NCBI RefSeq assembly: GCF_002305875.1
Contig: NZ_CP022098.1
Location: 2,232,001-2,296,000, forward strand
From: Cystobacter fuscus
GTDB taxonomy: Bacteria > Myxococcota > Myxococcia > Myxococcales > Myxococcaceae
Direction: 5' to 3'
DNA: 64,000 bases
This document shows positions 24,523 to 34,472 of this stretch, piece after piece. The notes below the pieces were generated by a model that had not been told where the DNA came from, ran no database searches, and was given only the letters and a program-made list of their open reading frames with translations. Position numbers and translations under genes: made by a program. Position 1 is the stretch's first letter. The number at the start of each line of letters is the position of its first letter.

Positions 24523-27017
24523 TTTTCCTTCATGCGCTGTACCCGGTCCAACAGCGTCTCGTTGGACAGCGTGGCGCCCATGCGCTCGACGACGAGCGGA
24601 AAGGCCAACGGCGTGGGCCGTGGCACGTGGACACATTCCAGCGGCGTGCGCTCCAGCCGCTCCAGGGTGCTCACCAGCCGCACCTGCTCGAAGTGCTGCT
24701 CCAACACCTCCCGCCTCGCCTGGGCGAGCAGCATGTGGTCCGGCTCGTAGCGCGCGAAGACGTCATAGAGCAGGCCCGTGCTCGCCTGTATCTGCCGGGT
24801 GGACTTGCGCGCCCCGGGCAGGCCCGGCATCACCAGCCCCGCCACCCGCGCCACGTCGCGGAACTGCCGCCGTGCCAGCTCGCCCAGGTTGACGCTCTCC
24901 AGGATGTCCTCCACCAGCCGCTCGCGCGTGAAGAGCGCGGGACGCAGCGCCTCCTCGAAGGGAAAGGGCGAGGGGCTCAGCAGCTCCAATCCATAGTCAT
25001 TCACCGCGAGGCTGAAGGTGGCCTTCTGGAGCCGCGTGAGGCGCAGGGCGAGCAGCGCCGCGAGCCCCTCGTGCACCAGCCGCCCCTCGAAGGGATAGAG
25101 GAACAGGTGGTGGCCCTCGCGCGTGCGGCACAGCTCCACGAGGCAGGCGTCCTGCGCGGGCACCCGAGACAGCCGGGCCTGGGCGTCCAACACGGGCCGA
25201 GCCGCTCGCAGCTCCGCGGCGTCCAGGTGGCCCTCGCGCACGGCGTGGAAGGTGCGGCGCACGGCGGCGGCGAGCGAGCCCGACAAGGGCAGGCGGCCCC
25301 CGCTCCATCGGGGCGTGGCCGAGGCGCGCTGCTTCGCGGCCTTCACGTAGGCGGTGAGATCCTTCATCCGGCTGAACTCCAGCCGCTTGCCCGCGAAGAG
25401 GAAGGTGTCTCCCGGTCGCAGCCGGCTCACGAAGGACTCCTCCACCGTGCCGATCCGCCCGCCCGTCCAGTAGCGCAGCTCCACCGTGGCGTCCGAGGCG
25501 ATGGTGCCCACGTTGAGCCGGTGCAGCCTCGCCACGCGCGCGTCCGCCACCACGTAGCGATCCTCCACGCGCCGCACCCGGTGGAACTGCGGATAGGCGC
25601 GAAGCGTGGGGCCTCCCTCCGTCACGAGCAGCAGGGCGCGGTCGAAGTCCTCCTCGCTCAAATCGCAGTAGGCGAGCGTGTCGCGCACCTCGGAGAGCAG
25701 GGCCTCGCGGACGAAGCCACCGCCGAGCGCGCAGGTGACGAGGTGCTGGGCGAGCACGTCGAGCGGCTGGCGCAGGGGCGCGCGGGGTTCCACCTCCCGG
25801 TGCGCCAGCGCGTCGCGGGCGGCCGCCATCTCCACCAACTCCAGCGCGTGCGTGGGGATGAAGAGCAGGTGCGCGGTGGCTCCAGGGCGGTGGGCGCTGC
25901 GGCCCGCGCGTTGGAGCGTGCGGGAGATGCCCTTGGGGCTGCCAATCTGCACCACGCGCTCCACCGGGCCGAAGTCCACCCCCAGGTCGAGCGACGACGT
26001 GCAGACCACGAGCCGTACGCTCCCGTCCTTGAGCCCCCGCTCCACGGCCTCGCGCGAGTCCCGGTCGATGGAGCCGTGGTGCAGGGCGAGCACTCCCTCC
26101 CACTCGGGGCGGAGGAAGCGCAGCCCCTCGTACCAGCGCTCCGCCTGGGAGCGCGTGTTGGTGAAGAGCAGCGTGGGGTGTGCCGGGTCCAGCCAGTCCG
26201 ACACCTTGCGCAGCATGGTCATGCCGAGGTGGCCCGCCCACGGAAAGGCATCCACGCTGTCCGGCAGGAGCGTCTCCATGTGCACGGGCCGCTCGAGCCC
26301 CGCGCTCACGAAGCTCGGCGTGGCGTTCGGGCCTACGGCGGCGCGCGCGGCCTCGTCGAGGTTGGCCAGCGTGGCCGACAGCGCCCAGGTACGCATCCCC
26401 GGCGCGAAGCGGCGCAGTCGCGCGAGCGCGAGCTCCACCTGCGTGCCCCGCTTGGTGCCCAGCAACTCGTGCCACTCGTCCACGATGACGCAGCGCAGGG
26501 GCGCGAAGAGTTCGTGCGCGCGCTCGTGGCACAGCAGGAGCGAGAGGGACTCGGGCGTGGTGATGAGCACCTCGGGCAGCCGGTCCTTCTGCTTGCGACG
26601 GATGCCGCTGGAGGTATCTCCCGTACGGCTCTCCACCGTGATGTCGGCGTCGAAGGCGGACAGGGGCGCCAGGAGCGCGAGCTCGATGTCCCGCGACACC
26701 GCGCGCAGTGGCGTGATGTAGAGGATCTGCAAGCCCTTCTCACGGCGTTCGGCCACCTCGGTGAGCGGGCCGATATAGGCGGCATAGGTCTTCCCCGCGC
26801 CCGTGGGCACGTGGATGAGGCCGCTCTCTCCTCGCGCATACGCCGCCCAGGCCTCGCGCTGGAAGGGGAAGGGCGTCCACCCGCGCGACTCGAACCAGGC
26901 GTCCACTCCCAGCGCGTGCGCCTCGGGAGAGGGAGGTGGCGCAACCTTGCGCACCGCGCGCTTCCGGGGCGTGGCCGTGCGCGGAGAGCTGGTGCGCGCG
27001 CGCCTAGGTGGGGGCAT
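24492..27017 (-). CDS. Ligase-associated DEXH-box helicase (Lhr-like)
   Basis: The 841-residue superfamily 2 helicase has Walker A PTGAGKT, motif II VDEWHE, motif III SATLAN and motif VI QRAGRSAHRPG. An Lhr-type winged-helix and C-terminal extension follows. It starts 14 bases inside the end of the ligase gene, so translation is probably coupled. The first ~35 residues are a basic, proline-rich tail that may contact DNA. In this conserved cluster the helicase is expected to process substrates jointly with the ATP-dependent ligase. Confidence 0.93.
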   Translation of the reverse strand: MPPPRRARTSSPRTATPRKRAVRKVAPPPSPEAHALGVDAWFESRGWTPFPFQREAWAAYARGESGLIHVPTGAGKTYAAYIGPLTEVAERREKGLQILYITPLRAVSRDIELALLAPLSAFDADITVESRTGDTSSGIRRKQKDRLPEVLITTPESLSLLLCHERAHELFAPLRCVIVDEWHELLGTKRGTQVELALARLRRFAPGMRTWALSATLANLDEAARAAVGPNATPSFVSAGLERPVHMETLLPDSVDAFPWAGHLGMTMLRKVSDWLDPAHPTLLFTNTRSQAERWYEGLRFLRPEWEGVLALHHGSIDRDSREAVERGLKDGSVRLVVCTSSLDLGVDFGPVERVVQIGSPKGISRTLQRAGRSAHRPGATAHLLFIPTHALELVEMAAARDALAHREVEPRAPLRQPLDVLAQHLVTCALGGGFVREALLSEVRDTLAYCDLSEEDFDRALLLVTEGGPTLRAYPQFHRVRRVEDRYVVADARVARLHRLNVGTIASDATVELRYWTGGRIGTVEESFVSRLRPGDTFLFAGKRLEFSRMKDLTAYVKAAKQRASATPRWSGGRLPLSGSLAAAVRRTFHAVREGHLDAAELRAARPVLDAQARLSRVPAQDACLVELCRTREGHHLFLYPFEGRLVHEGLAALLALRLTRLQKATFSLAVNDYGLELLSPSPFPFEEALRPALFTRERLVEDILESVNLGELARRQFRDVARVAGLVMPGLPGARKSTRQIQASTGLLYDVFARYEPDHMLLAQARREVLEQHFEQVRLVSTLERLERTPLECVHVPRPTPLAFPLVVERMGATLSNETLLDRVQRMKEKWLREDSLSA

Positions 27018-28599
27018 GGATCAGCTCCTTGAGCTGGTCGAGCGAGTCCGCGTCCTTGGGGGCCTTGTCCGAGCGCCACCGGGCGATGCGTGGAAAGCGC
27101 AGGGCCACGCCGGACTTGTGCCGGGGCGAGGCGGCGATGCCCTCGAAGTGCAGCTCGAACACCTGGGCGGGTTCCACCGAGCGCACCGGGCCGAACTTCT
27201 CCTTCGTATGGGCGCGGATCCACCGGTCGAGCCGGGAGATCTCCTCGTCCGTCAGGCCCGAGTACGCCTTGGCCACGGGCAGCAGCTCCTCGCCCTTCCA
27301 CACCGCGAACGTGTAGTCGGTGTACAGGGCGGCGCGCTTGCCATGGCCGGGGTGCGCGTAGAGCAGCACCGCGTCCACGGTGAACGGATCGATCTTCCAC
27401 TTCCACCAGTCTCCGCGCTTGCGCCCATGCTGGTAGGGAGACTCCAGCCGCTTGATCATGAAGCCCTCCACGTTGCGCTCGCGCGACTCGCGGCGGGCCT
27501 GGGCCAACTCCTCCCACGTGTCCGCGGGGACGCGTGGGGAGATGGGGAACCGGGGCTTGTCGCGCAGCAGCGCCTCGAGCCGTGCCCGGCGCTCGCGCAG
27601 GGGCAGCGGGCGCAGGTCCTCTCCCTTCTCCTCGAGCAGGTCGTACGCCATGAAGACCGCGGGTGCCTCGGCGAGCACCTTGGCGGTGAGCTTCTGCCGG
27701 CCGATGCGCCGCTGCAGGCGGGCGAAGGGCAGGGGTTTGCCATCCTCGTAGGCGAGGATCTCCCCGTCGAGCACCGTGCCCGGAGGCAGGCTCGCCGCCG
27801 CCTTGGCGATCTCCGGATAGCGCTCGGTGACCAGCTCCTCGCCGCGGCTCCACAGGTAGATGCCGCCCTGGCGGTGGATGAGCTGGCCCCGGATGCCATC
27901 CCACTTCCACTCGACCATCCACTCCGAGCGGTCTCCGAGGCCCTCCACCGGCTGCTCCAGGGGGCTGGCCAGATAGAAGGGGTAGGGGCGCGAGCGGTCC
28001 CCGTCGGACACGTCCGGGGCGATGAGCTGCTCGAAGAAGGCGCGGCTCGGGGCCCAGGTGCCCATGAGCCGGTGGGACACGGCGGCCGGGGGCAGCCCGG
28101 CGTACTGCGCCAGCGCGCGCACCACGAGCGTGTCCGAGACACCCACGCGCAGCTCGCCGGTGAGCATCTTGTTGAAGACGAACAGCTCGCGGCGCGGCAG
28201 CGTGTGCCACCAGCCGGTGATGCGCTCGCGCTGCTCCGGCAGGGCCAGTCCGCCGAGTGGCAGGATGCGCTCCTCCATCCAGCGCGACAGGGGCAGCTCC
28301 TCGGTCACCTGGGGCTGTTCGGCCGAGTCGAGCAGGAGCGCGATGATCTCCGCGAGATCTCCCACCGAGGCGTAGGCCTCGTCGAAGAGCCACTCGGGGG
28401 TGTCGCTCAGCTCGCGTGCCCACTGCTTGAGGGCCTTGGAGGGCACGAGCCGCTTGATGCGGCGGCCGGTGAGGAAGAACAGCCCCCAGGCGGCGTCCTC
28501 GGGGGGCGTCCGCCGGAAGTAGTCCACGAGCGCGTCGACCTTGGCGTTGGTGGAGGTGGTGGAGTCGAGTGCCTCGTAGAGATCCACGAGCCGGCGCAT
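27004..28599 (-). CDS. ATP-dependent DNA ligase (LigB-type) of the ligase-associated repair cluster
   Basis: The ATG at 28599 is preceded by GGAGGA at nine bases and gives 531 residues. The TTG at 28608 is too close to that site to be the start. An N-terminal DNA-binding domain leads to the nucleotidyltransferase core with the AMP-accepting lysine K232 in EWKWDGIRG, then DGEILAY, FMAYDLLE, EGFMIKRL and the motif V lysine in WWKWK. An OB-fold ends the protein. It seals nicks using ATP, and lies five bases after the exonuclease stop and overlaps the helicase gene. Confidence 0.95.
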   Translation of the reverse strand: MRRLVDLYEALDSTTSTNAKVDALVDYFRRTPPEDAAWGLFFLTGRRIKRLVPSKALKQWARELSDTPEWLFDEAYASVGDLAEIIALLLDSAEQPQVTEELPLSRWMEERILPLGGLALPEQRERITGWWHTLPRRELFVFNKMLTGELRVGVSDTLVVRALAQYAGLPPAAVSHRLMGTWAPSRAFFEQLIAPDVSDGDRSRPYPFYLASPLEQPVEGLGDRSEWMVEWKWDGIRGQLIHRQGGIYLWSRGEELVTERYPEIAKAAASLPPGTVLDGEILAYEDGKPLPFARLQRRIGRQKLTAKVLAEAPAVFMAYDLLEEKGEDLRPLPLRERRARLEALLRDKPRFPISPRVPADTWEELAQARRESRERNVEGFMIKRLESPYQHGRKRGDWWKWKIDPFTVDAVLLYAHPGHGKRAALYTDYTFAVWKGEELLPVAKAYSGLTDEEISRLDRWIRAHTKEKFGPVRSVEPAQVFELHFEGIAASPRHKSGVALRFPRIARWRSDKAPKDADSLDQLKELIHAPT

Positions 28600-28604
28600 G
28601 GGAT

Positions 28605-29630
28605 TCAATCCTCCGCTTCGCCCTCGAAGGGCGTGGCCAGGGGGGCGGCGTCGATGCCGAGGTTCTCGCGCAGGTAGCGCGAGAGGGTGTCGCTGGAGCC
28701 GTGGGTGGCGAGCACGCGCGAGGCGCCCGTCTCCTTCGCCGTGCGCAGCAGCCCCGGCCAGTCCGCGTGGTCGGAGAGGACGAAGCCCCGGTCATAGCCG
28801 CGGCGGCGCCGGTTGCCGCGCACCCGCATCCACCCCGAGGCGAAGCCCGTCTCGTGCTCGCCGAAGCGGCGCATCCACGTGGAGCCCGCGGAGCTGGGCG
28901 GTGCCAGCACGAGCGCTCCCGCGTAGGACGTGCCCTTCTCCGCCTCGGACACGGGGCGCGTGGGCAGCATGGGGACACTGGCCTCGCGGTAGAGTTCCAC
29001 GAGCGCGTGCGTGGCCCCGTGCACGAACACCTCGCGATCCGTGACGCGGGCCAGCTCCGCGAGCAGCCGCTGCGCCTTGCCCAGCGCGTAGCAGAAGAGG
29101 ACCGAGGCCCGGCCCGCCTCGCGGTTGGCGTCCCACCAGTGCAGCACCTCCTCGGCCACGCGCCGCGTGTCGTCCCAGCGGTAGATGGGCAGCCCGAAGG
29201 TGGCCTCGGTGATGAAGGTGTCGCAGGGCACCACCTCGAAGGGCTGGCACGTGGGGTCCGCGTCGCGCTTGTAGTCGCCGGAGACGACCCAGACCTCGTC
29301 CTTGTATTCCAGACGGATCTGCGCGCTGCCCAGCACGTGTCCCGCCGGGTGGAAGCTCACCGTCACGCCGCCGAGGGTGAGGCACTCCCCGTAGTCGAGC
29401 GTGGTGATGTCCGCGTCCGCGCCCAGGCGCTTGCGGAGCAGGCCCCGCGAGGGGCGGGTGCCCAGGTACTGCTGACTGCCCCAGCGGGCGTGGTCGCCGT
29501 GCGCGTGGGTGATGAGGGTGCGGCTCACGGGCCGCCAGGCATCGATATGGAAATCCCCCTGGGGGCAGTAGAGCCCCTCGGGGGTCACCGTGACGAGCGG
29601 CTGTCGGGTCGCGGAACGGGCCATGAGCAT
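28605..29630 (-). CDS. Ligase-associated MBL-fold exonuclease
   Basis: The 341-residue protein is the first gene of the four-gene repair operon. It has the metallo-beta-lactamase metal site THAHGDH, then GHVLGSAQIRLE, SGDYKRDADPT and ITEATFG, as in SNM1/beta-CASP-like nucleases (DUF-type exonuclease of the ligase-associated cluster). An AGGAG sequence stands six bases before the ATG at 29630; a second ATG two codons later is possible. Together with ligase, helicase and PdeM it probably repairs damaged or broken DNA ends. Confidence 0.92.
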   Translation of the reverse strand: MLMARSATRQPLVTVTPEGLYCPQGDFHIDAWRPVSRTLITHAHGDHARWGSQQYLGTRPSRGLLRKRLGADADITTLDYGECLTLGGVTVSFHPAGHVLGSAQIRLEYKDEVWVVSGDYKRDADPTCQPFEVVPCDTFITEATFGLPIYRWDDTRRVAEEVLHWWDANREAGRASVLFCYALGKAQRLLAELARVTDREVFVHGATHALVELYREASVPMLPTRPVSEAEKGTSYAGALVLAPPSSAGSTWMRRFGEHETGFASGWMRVRGNRRRRGYDRGFVLSDHADWPGLLRTAKETGASRVLATHGSSDTLSRYLRENLGIDAAPLATPFEGEAED

Positions 29631-29723
29631 CCAGCTCCTGGAGATAACGGCCGCGCACGGACGCGGCGTTGGAAGGGACGTCTTCGCGATGGCCTTGCCC
29701 CCCGCCTGCCTGGAGGGCTCCCG

Positions 29724-29975
29724 TTACCTCTTCTTCTTCGGCTTGCCGCGTCCGCCGTGCTTGTCGAACTCATCCGACAAGCCGCGCTCCAGACTGGTGT
29801 CGTGCCACGGCGGGCCCACCTCGGAACGCTGGCCGCCATTCTGTTCCGTGATGTCGTTGAGATGCTCGGCCCGGCCCTCGGCGGGAACACGGTCGCCGTG
29901 CTCCTCGGGATCCTTCTGTTTGGCCGGGTCCAAGGGGATGCCCATCCTGCGGTTGAGGTATTCCTTCTCGTCCAT
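29724..29975 (-). CDS. Small hydrophilic protein of unknown function
   Basis: The 83-residue product (MDEKEYLNRRMGIPLDP to the basic end GRGKPKKKR) has an ATG at 29975 with AAGGGAG eight bases before it. It is almost wholly charged or polar, with no membrane segment, and looks disordered, with a lysine-rich tail. A longer frame upstream is antisense-like and has no plausible signal. No family was recognised. It lies alone between the repair operon and the ROK kinase gene. Confidence 0.65.
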   Translation of the reverse strand: MDEKEYLNRRMGIPLDPAKQKDPEEHGDRVPAEGRAEHLNDITEQNGGQRSEVGPPWHDTSLERGLSDEFDKHGGRGKPKKKR

Positions 29976-30121
29976 GACGTCGCTCCCTTGGTGAGAACCC
30001 GCTCGCGCTCCCGGGAGGGGAGGCGCGTGTTCTCCCAAGGTGTGCATCGGATGGAGAGGGTGCCGCACCGCGCCTTCCCGCATGGGCCGCTGGGAGGGCG
30101 GGCGAGGTGCCGAGCGGATGC

Positions 30122-30889
30122 TCAGCGCTGCCGGGGCTCGTCCTTCCAGAGCGCGAAGCCCCCCAGCAGTCCGGCGATGTTCTCGGTGATCTTCACGTTG
30201 GGGGGCAGCTTGATGTCGAGCAGGCGCGCATTGCCTCCGCCGACGTAGATCTGCCGTGGGTTCCAGATGGGTTGGATCTGCTGGAGCACCCGCTCCACGT
30301 GCTTGTTCCACTTCTTCTTGCCCACGCGCTCCAGCGCGGCCTGGCCCACGTAGTCCTCGTACGTCTTGCCTCCGTGGAAGGGGTGGTGGGCCAGCTCCAG
30401 GTTGGGCACGTACTTGCCGTCGATGTACAGGGCACAGCCCATGCCCGTGCCCAGGGTGAGGACCATCTCCAGGCCCTTGCCCTCGATGACCCCGAAGCCT
30501 TGCACCCCGGCGTCGTTGAGCACGCGCACGGGGCGCTTCGTGAGTTGGTGCAGGGCCTCGGCGAGGTTGAAGCCCGTCCAATCGGGATGGAGGTTGTGCG
30601 CGCTCTTCGTCACGCCTTCCTCCACCACGCCCGGAAAGCCCACGGACACGCGCTCGAAGGCTCCCAGGGGTTTGATGAGCTTCTCGAGCGCGCGCAGCAC
30701 CGCCTTGGGGGTGGCGGGCTTGGGCGTCTTGACCCGCCGCCGCTCGTCGAGCGCCGTTCCCTCGGGTCCGAGGACGAGCGCCTTGAGTCCCGAGCCGCCA
30801 ATGTCGATGGCCAGGGTGCGCGGCCCGGTGGCATGGGTCTCACGGACGGTCTTCTTGCGCGGGCTGGGCTGGGGAGCTTTCTGGGACAT
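30122..30889 (-). CDS. ROK-family sugar kinase, polyphosphate glucokinase-like
   Basis: From the ATG at 30889 the protein has 255 residues. It shows the ASKHA phosphate-1 loop LAIDIGGSGLKAL, VGFPGVV, the catalytic Asp in VLNDAGVQG, and the adenosine motif LTLGTGMGCALY. The cysteine-rich zinc motif of many ROK kinases is absent, and the short length and NLELAHHPF region fit the polyphosphate-dependent glucokinase branch. Polyphosphate use is inferred from similarity in layout. Residues before 30889 in the longer frame have no conserved character. Confidence 0.85.
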   Translation of the reverse strand: MSQKAPQPSPRKKTVRETHATGPRTLAIDIGGSGLKALVLGPEGTALDERRRVKTPKPATPKAVLRALEKLIKPLGAFERVSVGFPGVVEEGVTKSAHNLHPDWTGFNLAEALHQLTKRPVRVLNDAGVQGFGVIEGKGLEMVLTLGTGMGCALYIDGKYVPNLELAHHPFHGGKTYEDYVGQAALERVGKKKWNKHVERVLQQIQPIWNPRQIYVGGGNARLLDIKLPPNVKITENIAGLLGGFALWKDEPRQR

Positions 30890-31138
30890 CCATCCTCCGG
30901 AGGGTGGAGCGTCAGTGTACAAGCGGATGCCGGTGCCGCGTGGATTCCGGTGATGCTGGTCGTGGGCTTCGTGCTGGGCCGTGTCACGGCGGGGTGCCCG
31001 AGGGGAGCGGCCCTTGTCGAGGTCCTCCAACCCCCGCCATGACCGTGACCGCCATGGCACGCAACCTACCATCGCGGCCGGTCACGCCCGGTGCGTTGAG
31101 ATGGTGGGATCTTCATGGTAAGGCCAACGGTTTGCGCC

Positions 31139-31636
31139 ATGGCACGCACGACGACGATTGAGCTGCACAAAGAAGACATGAAGTTCGCCGCGGGGCACTT
31201 CACCATCTTCTCCGCGACGCACCGCGAGAACATGCACGGCCACAACTTCGCCGTCTTCGTCTCGCTGACGGGCGAGGTGCTCGACAATGGGATGCTCGCC
31301 GACTACGACATCTTCAAGCGGATGGCGCTCGAGCAGTGCCGCGCCTGGAACGAGACCTTCATGCTGCCGGCCCACTCGCGCCACCTCCAGGTGGAGCGGG
31401 ATGCGCGCGGAGACGTGATCGCGCGCTTCAATGGCGAGGAGCTGCGCTTCCTCTCGCGGGACGTGACGATCCTGCCCGTGGAGAACGTGTCGCTCGAGGA
31501 GCTGTCGCGTCTCTTCGGCGAGAAGCTGGTGGGCGATGGCGAGCTGATGCGGACCAGCCGCATCTCGCGCGTGGTGGTGAAGTGCTCCTCCGAGCCCGGC
31601 CAGAACTGCTCCTGGGAGTGGAACAGCCATGGCTGA
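31139..31636 (+). CDS. 6-pyruvoyl-tetrahydropterin synthase family protein
   Basis: The 165-residue protein has the zinc-binding histidines of the PTPS/QueD fold: FAAGHF near residue 20 and MHGHNF near 33-35. An ATG at 31115 would add eight residues and cannot be excluded. The stop overlaps the start of the following SDR gene by eight bases, indicating coupling. PTPS enzymes convert dihydroneopterin triphosphate to 6-pyruvoyl-tetrahydropterin. With the adjacent sepiapterin-reductase-like SDR this suggests a biopterin-type cofactor pathway, though no GTP cyclohydrolase is in the window. Confidence 0.85.
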   Translation: MARTTTIELHKEDMKFAAGHFTIFSATHRENMHGHNFAVFVSLTGEVLDNGMLADYDIFKRMALEQCRAWNETFMLPAHSRHLQVERDARGDVIARFNGEELRFLSRDVTILPVENVSLEELSRLFGEKLVGDGELMRTSRISRVVVKCSSEPGQNCSWEWNSHG

Positions 31637-32336
31637 TTGGGCGATCATCACCGGCGCCAGCCGGGGCATTGGCCGCGCGGCCGCCGTGCGCTTCCTCCAG
31701 GCGGGCTGGCGGGTGATGAATGTCTCGCGCCGACCCTGTCCGGAGCCGGGCGTGGTGAACGTGCTCGCGGATCTCTCCACGCCGGGGTGGGAGGCCACCT
31801 TTACCCCGGCCCTGTCCACGGCACTGGGCTCCTCCCCGGGCCGGGTCTGCCTGGTGCACAACGCGGCCCTCTATGGCCATGACGATGCCCTGTCGCTCGA
31901 CGCGGAGCACCTGCGGCGGGTGCTGGAGGTCAACGTCGTCGCTCCCGCGACGCTCAACCGCCTCGTGCGCGGTTACCTCACCGACGGCTCTTCCATCCTC
32001 TATGTGGGGTCCACGCTGTCGGAGAAGGCGGTGCGAGGCGCGGCCTCGTATGTGACGTCCAAGCACGCGCTCGCGGGCCTCATGCGCTCCACCTGCCAGG
32101 ATCTCGTGGGCACCCGCGTGCACACCGTCTGCGTCTGCCCGGGTTTCACGGACACCGAGATGATGCGCGAGAACGTGGGCGACAGCGAGGCGGCCCGCGC
32201 CAACACGGCGGCGAGGATGACCTACGGCCGGCTCATTGCTCCGGAGGAGATCGCCGACGTGCTCCTGCGGTGCGCCGAGATGCCCGTCTTCAACGGCGCG
32301 GTGCTCCACGCCAACCTCGGGCAGATCGAGACCTGA
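31629..32336 (+). CDS. Short-chain dehydrogenase/reductase, sepiapterin reductase-like
   Basis: The 235-residue SDR begins MADWAIITGASRGIG with the classical TGxxxGxG nucleotide motif. It has VHNAALYG (NAG-type motif), the catalytic serine in ILYVGSTLS and the YxxxK pair in SYVTSKHA. The CPGFTDTEM segment after it is typical of NADPH-dependent SDRs. It overlaps the preceding PTPS gene by eight bases. That pairing, rather than sequence alone, supports a role in reducing pyruvoyl-pterin side chains. Confidence 0.88.
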   Translation: MADWAIITGASRGIGRAAAVRFLQAGWRVMNVSRRPCPEPGVVNVLADLSTPGWEATFTPALSTALGSSPGRVCLVHNAALYGHDDALSLDAEHLRRVLEVNVVAPATLNRLVRGYLTDGSSILYVGSTLSEKAVRGAASYVTSKHALAGLMRSTCQDLVGTRVHTVCVCPGFTDTEMMRENVGDSEAARANTAARMTYGRLIAPEEIADVLLRCAEMPVFNGAVLHANLGQIET

Positions 32337-32342
32337 GGGACG

Positions 32343-32741
32343 TCAGCCCTCGGCGGCGAACACGGTGCACGAGGACGTGCAGGTCTCGGCGACGCGCACC
32401 TTCGTCACGCGCGTGCCGGGGATGTTCATGCGCTCGAAGACCCAGGCCGCGAGCAGCTCGCTCGTGGGGTTCTCCAGCCCGGGCACCTCGTTGAGCAGGC
32501 GGTGGTCGAGCTGGGCTTGCAAAGGCTGCCAGGCCGCGGTCAGCTCGGCGAAGTCCACCACCCAGCCGTACGTGGGGTGCACGGGACCGCGCAGGGTGAT
32601 CTCGATGCGGTAGCTGTGGCCATGCACCCGCGCGCACTTGTGGCCGGGGGGGACGTGGGGGAGGCGGTGCGCGGCCTCGAAGGTGAACTCCTTCGAGATT
32701 TCCGTGATGAGGGGGGGCTTGCTCAAGGTCGCGGACTCCAT
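32343..32741 (-). CDS. queD: 6-carboxy-tetrahydropterin synthase (QueD-like)
   Basis: From the ATG at 32741 (MESATLSKPPLITEISKEF) the protein has 132 residues, the normal QueD length. Zinc histidines appear in FEAAHRL and VHGHSYRIEI. The catalytic cysteine is present in HKCARVHGH, and the LDHRLLNEV and NPTSELLAAW blocks are conserved. QueD makes 6-carboxytetrahydropterin for queuosine. It is convergent with the SDR gene (seven bases apart). The much longer upstream frame to 33005 is unconserved. Confidence 0.9.
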   Translation of the reverse strand: MESATLSKPPLITEISKEFTFEAAHRLPHVPPGHKCARVHGHSYRIEITLRGPVHPTYGWVVDFAELTAAWQPLQAQLDHRLLNEVPGLENPTSELLAAWVFERMNIPGTRVTKVRVAETCTSSCTVFAAEG

Positions 32742-32996
32742 ATTCGGGCGGCCTTGTACCCTCATTCCGTCGCATGCGTCGAGCAAGCGTTCCCCCTCGG
32801 CTCCAGCCCGGCTCGCCCGGGTTGCAGCCGTCGGGAAGGGGCTCTGGCCACCCGGGGCGGTGCGCGCCCGTCGACATTCACGGAAGCGGGGGGGCCCCTC
32901 CCTGTACGCCCGCGGGGGAGGTCTGTACACTCGGGTTGACGCACGGCGTCGTGCGTTCCCGGGCGCTGTCGTCCGGGCAGCGGAGCCCCCCTCTCG

Positions 32997-34472
32997 ATGA
33001 GACAACCACCGCCCGAACCGGGACTCTTCGCCGGCTACACCCCCACTCCGGGAAGTATCGATGAACTGATGGGCGCCGATGGAATCGCCCGCCCGGACTT
33101 CCAGAAGCTGCTGAATGTGTTGGGAGCTCGCTCACCCGAGGACTTCTCCCACATGCAGACGCTGGCCGAGCGGGCCCTGCTCAACCAGGGAGTGACGTTC
33201 TCGGTGTACTCGGACCGGCGCGGCACCGAGCGCATCTTCCCCTTCTGTCTCATTCCCCGGATCATCTCGGCGCCGGATTGGACGCACCTGGAGCGCGGGC
33301 TGGAGCAGCGCATCCGCGCGCTGGGCCTGTTCCTCGACGATGTCTATGACGGGCAGCGCCTGTTCTCCGAGCGGCCCGAGCTGCGGGACATCATCCTCAA
33401 CACCCCCCTCTACCTGCCCAGGCTCCGGGGCGTGCGGCCCGCGGGGGGCGTGCGCATCCACATCGCGGGAATCGATCTGATTCGCGACGGCCAGGGCACG
33501 TTCCGGGTGCTGGAGGACAACCTGCGCACGCCCTCGGGCGTGTCCTACGTCATGGAGAACCGCATCCTCTCCAAGCGCGTGGTGCCCGAGGTGCTGGAGC
33601 TGGCGCGGGCGCGCCGCGTGGACCACTACCCGGCCCGGCTGGCGGAGACGCTGCGCGCCGTCTCTCCCGAGTCCCCCGACAGCTCCACCGTCGTGGTGCT
33701 CACCCCCGGTCCCTACAACTCCGCCTACTTCGAGCACAGCTTCCTCGCGCGCACCATGGGCGTGCCGCTGGTGCACGGTGAGGACCTGTTCGTGGAGGAT
33801 GACCGGGTCTTCCTGCGTACCACGCGGGGCCCGCGCCGGGTGCACGTCATCTACCGGCGCATCGACGATGCCTTCCTGGATCCGGAGGCGTTCCGGCCGG
33901 ACAGCATGCTGGGGGTGCGAGGGCTCCTGCGCGCCTGGGCCGCGGGCAACGTCACCCTGGCCAACGCGCCGGGCAACGGCGTGGCGGACGACAAGGCGAC
34001 GTATGCCTTCGTGCCGGACTTCATCCGCTACTACCTGGGCGAGGAGCCCATCCTCGAGCAGGTGCCCACCTACGTGTGCGCCCGCGAGAAGGATTGCCAG
34101 TACGTGCTCGAGCACCTGGGCGAGCTGGTGGTGAAGACGGTGGACGAGGCGGGTGGCTACGGCATGTTGATGGGGCCGCAGTCGACCCAGGCCGAGCGCG
34201 ACGAGTTCCGCCAGCGCATCCTCGCCCAGCCCCGGCGCTACATCGCCCAACCCCGGGTGGAGCTGTCCACGTGCCCCACCTGGGACACGGCCTCGCGCCA
34301 GGTGGTGCCGCGCCGGGTGGACTTGCGGCCCTACATCCTCACCGGTCCCCAGGGGCCGTGGGTGCTGCCGGGAGGCTTGAGCCGCGTGGCCCTGCGTGCC
34401 GGCTCCTACGTCGTCAACTCCAGTCAGGGGGGTGGTTCCAAGGACACCTGGGTGCAGAAGGAGGCCGTATGA
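32997..34472 (+). CDS. Circularly permuted ATP-grasp protein
   Basis: The 491-residue protein matches the permuted ATP-grasp family (DUF404/DUF407). Blocks include [57 protein letters not shown] and [23 protein letters not shown] lysine-containing [14 protein letters not shown] nucleotide segment and PYILTG follow. These proteins are predicted ATP-dependent amide or peptide ligases. The stop overlaps the next start (ATGA), and a transglutaminase-type gene follows, so it is the first gene of the known three-gene amidoligase cluster. The substrate is unknown. Confidence 0.9.
   Translation: MRQPPPEPGLFAGYTPTPGSIDELMGADGIARPDFQKLLNVLGARSPEDFSHMQTLAERALLNQGVTFSVYSDRRGTERIFPFCLIPRIISAPDWTHLERGLEQRIRALGLFLDDVYDGQRLFSERPELRDIILNTPLYLPRLRGVRPAGGVRIHIAGIDLIRDGQGTFRVLEDNLRTPSGVSYVMENRILSKRVVPEVLELARARRVDHYPARLAETLRAVSPESPDSSTVVVLTPGPYNSAYFEHSFLARTMGVPLVHGEDLFVEDDRVFLRTTRGPRRVHVIYRRIDDAFLDPEAFRPDSMLGVRGLLRAWAAGNVTLANAPGNGVADDKATYAFVPDFIRYYLGEEPILEQVPTYVCAREKDCQYVLEHLGELVVKTVDEAGGYGMLMGPQSTQAERDEFRQRILAQPRRYIAQPRVELSTCPTWDTASRQVVPRRVDLRPYILTGPQGPWVLPGGLSRVALRAGSYVVNSSQGGGSKDTWVQKEAV

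Noticed and set aside
24627-27032. 801-codon plus-strand frame over the helicase
   Set aside because: It is a shadow of the Lhr-like helicase gene; no ribosome site or motif.
31073-31138. tRNA-like or regulatory RNA before the PTPS gene
   Set aside because: No cloverleaf or conserved structure can be drawn.
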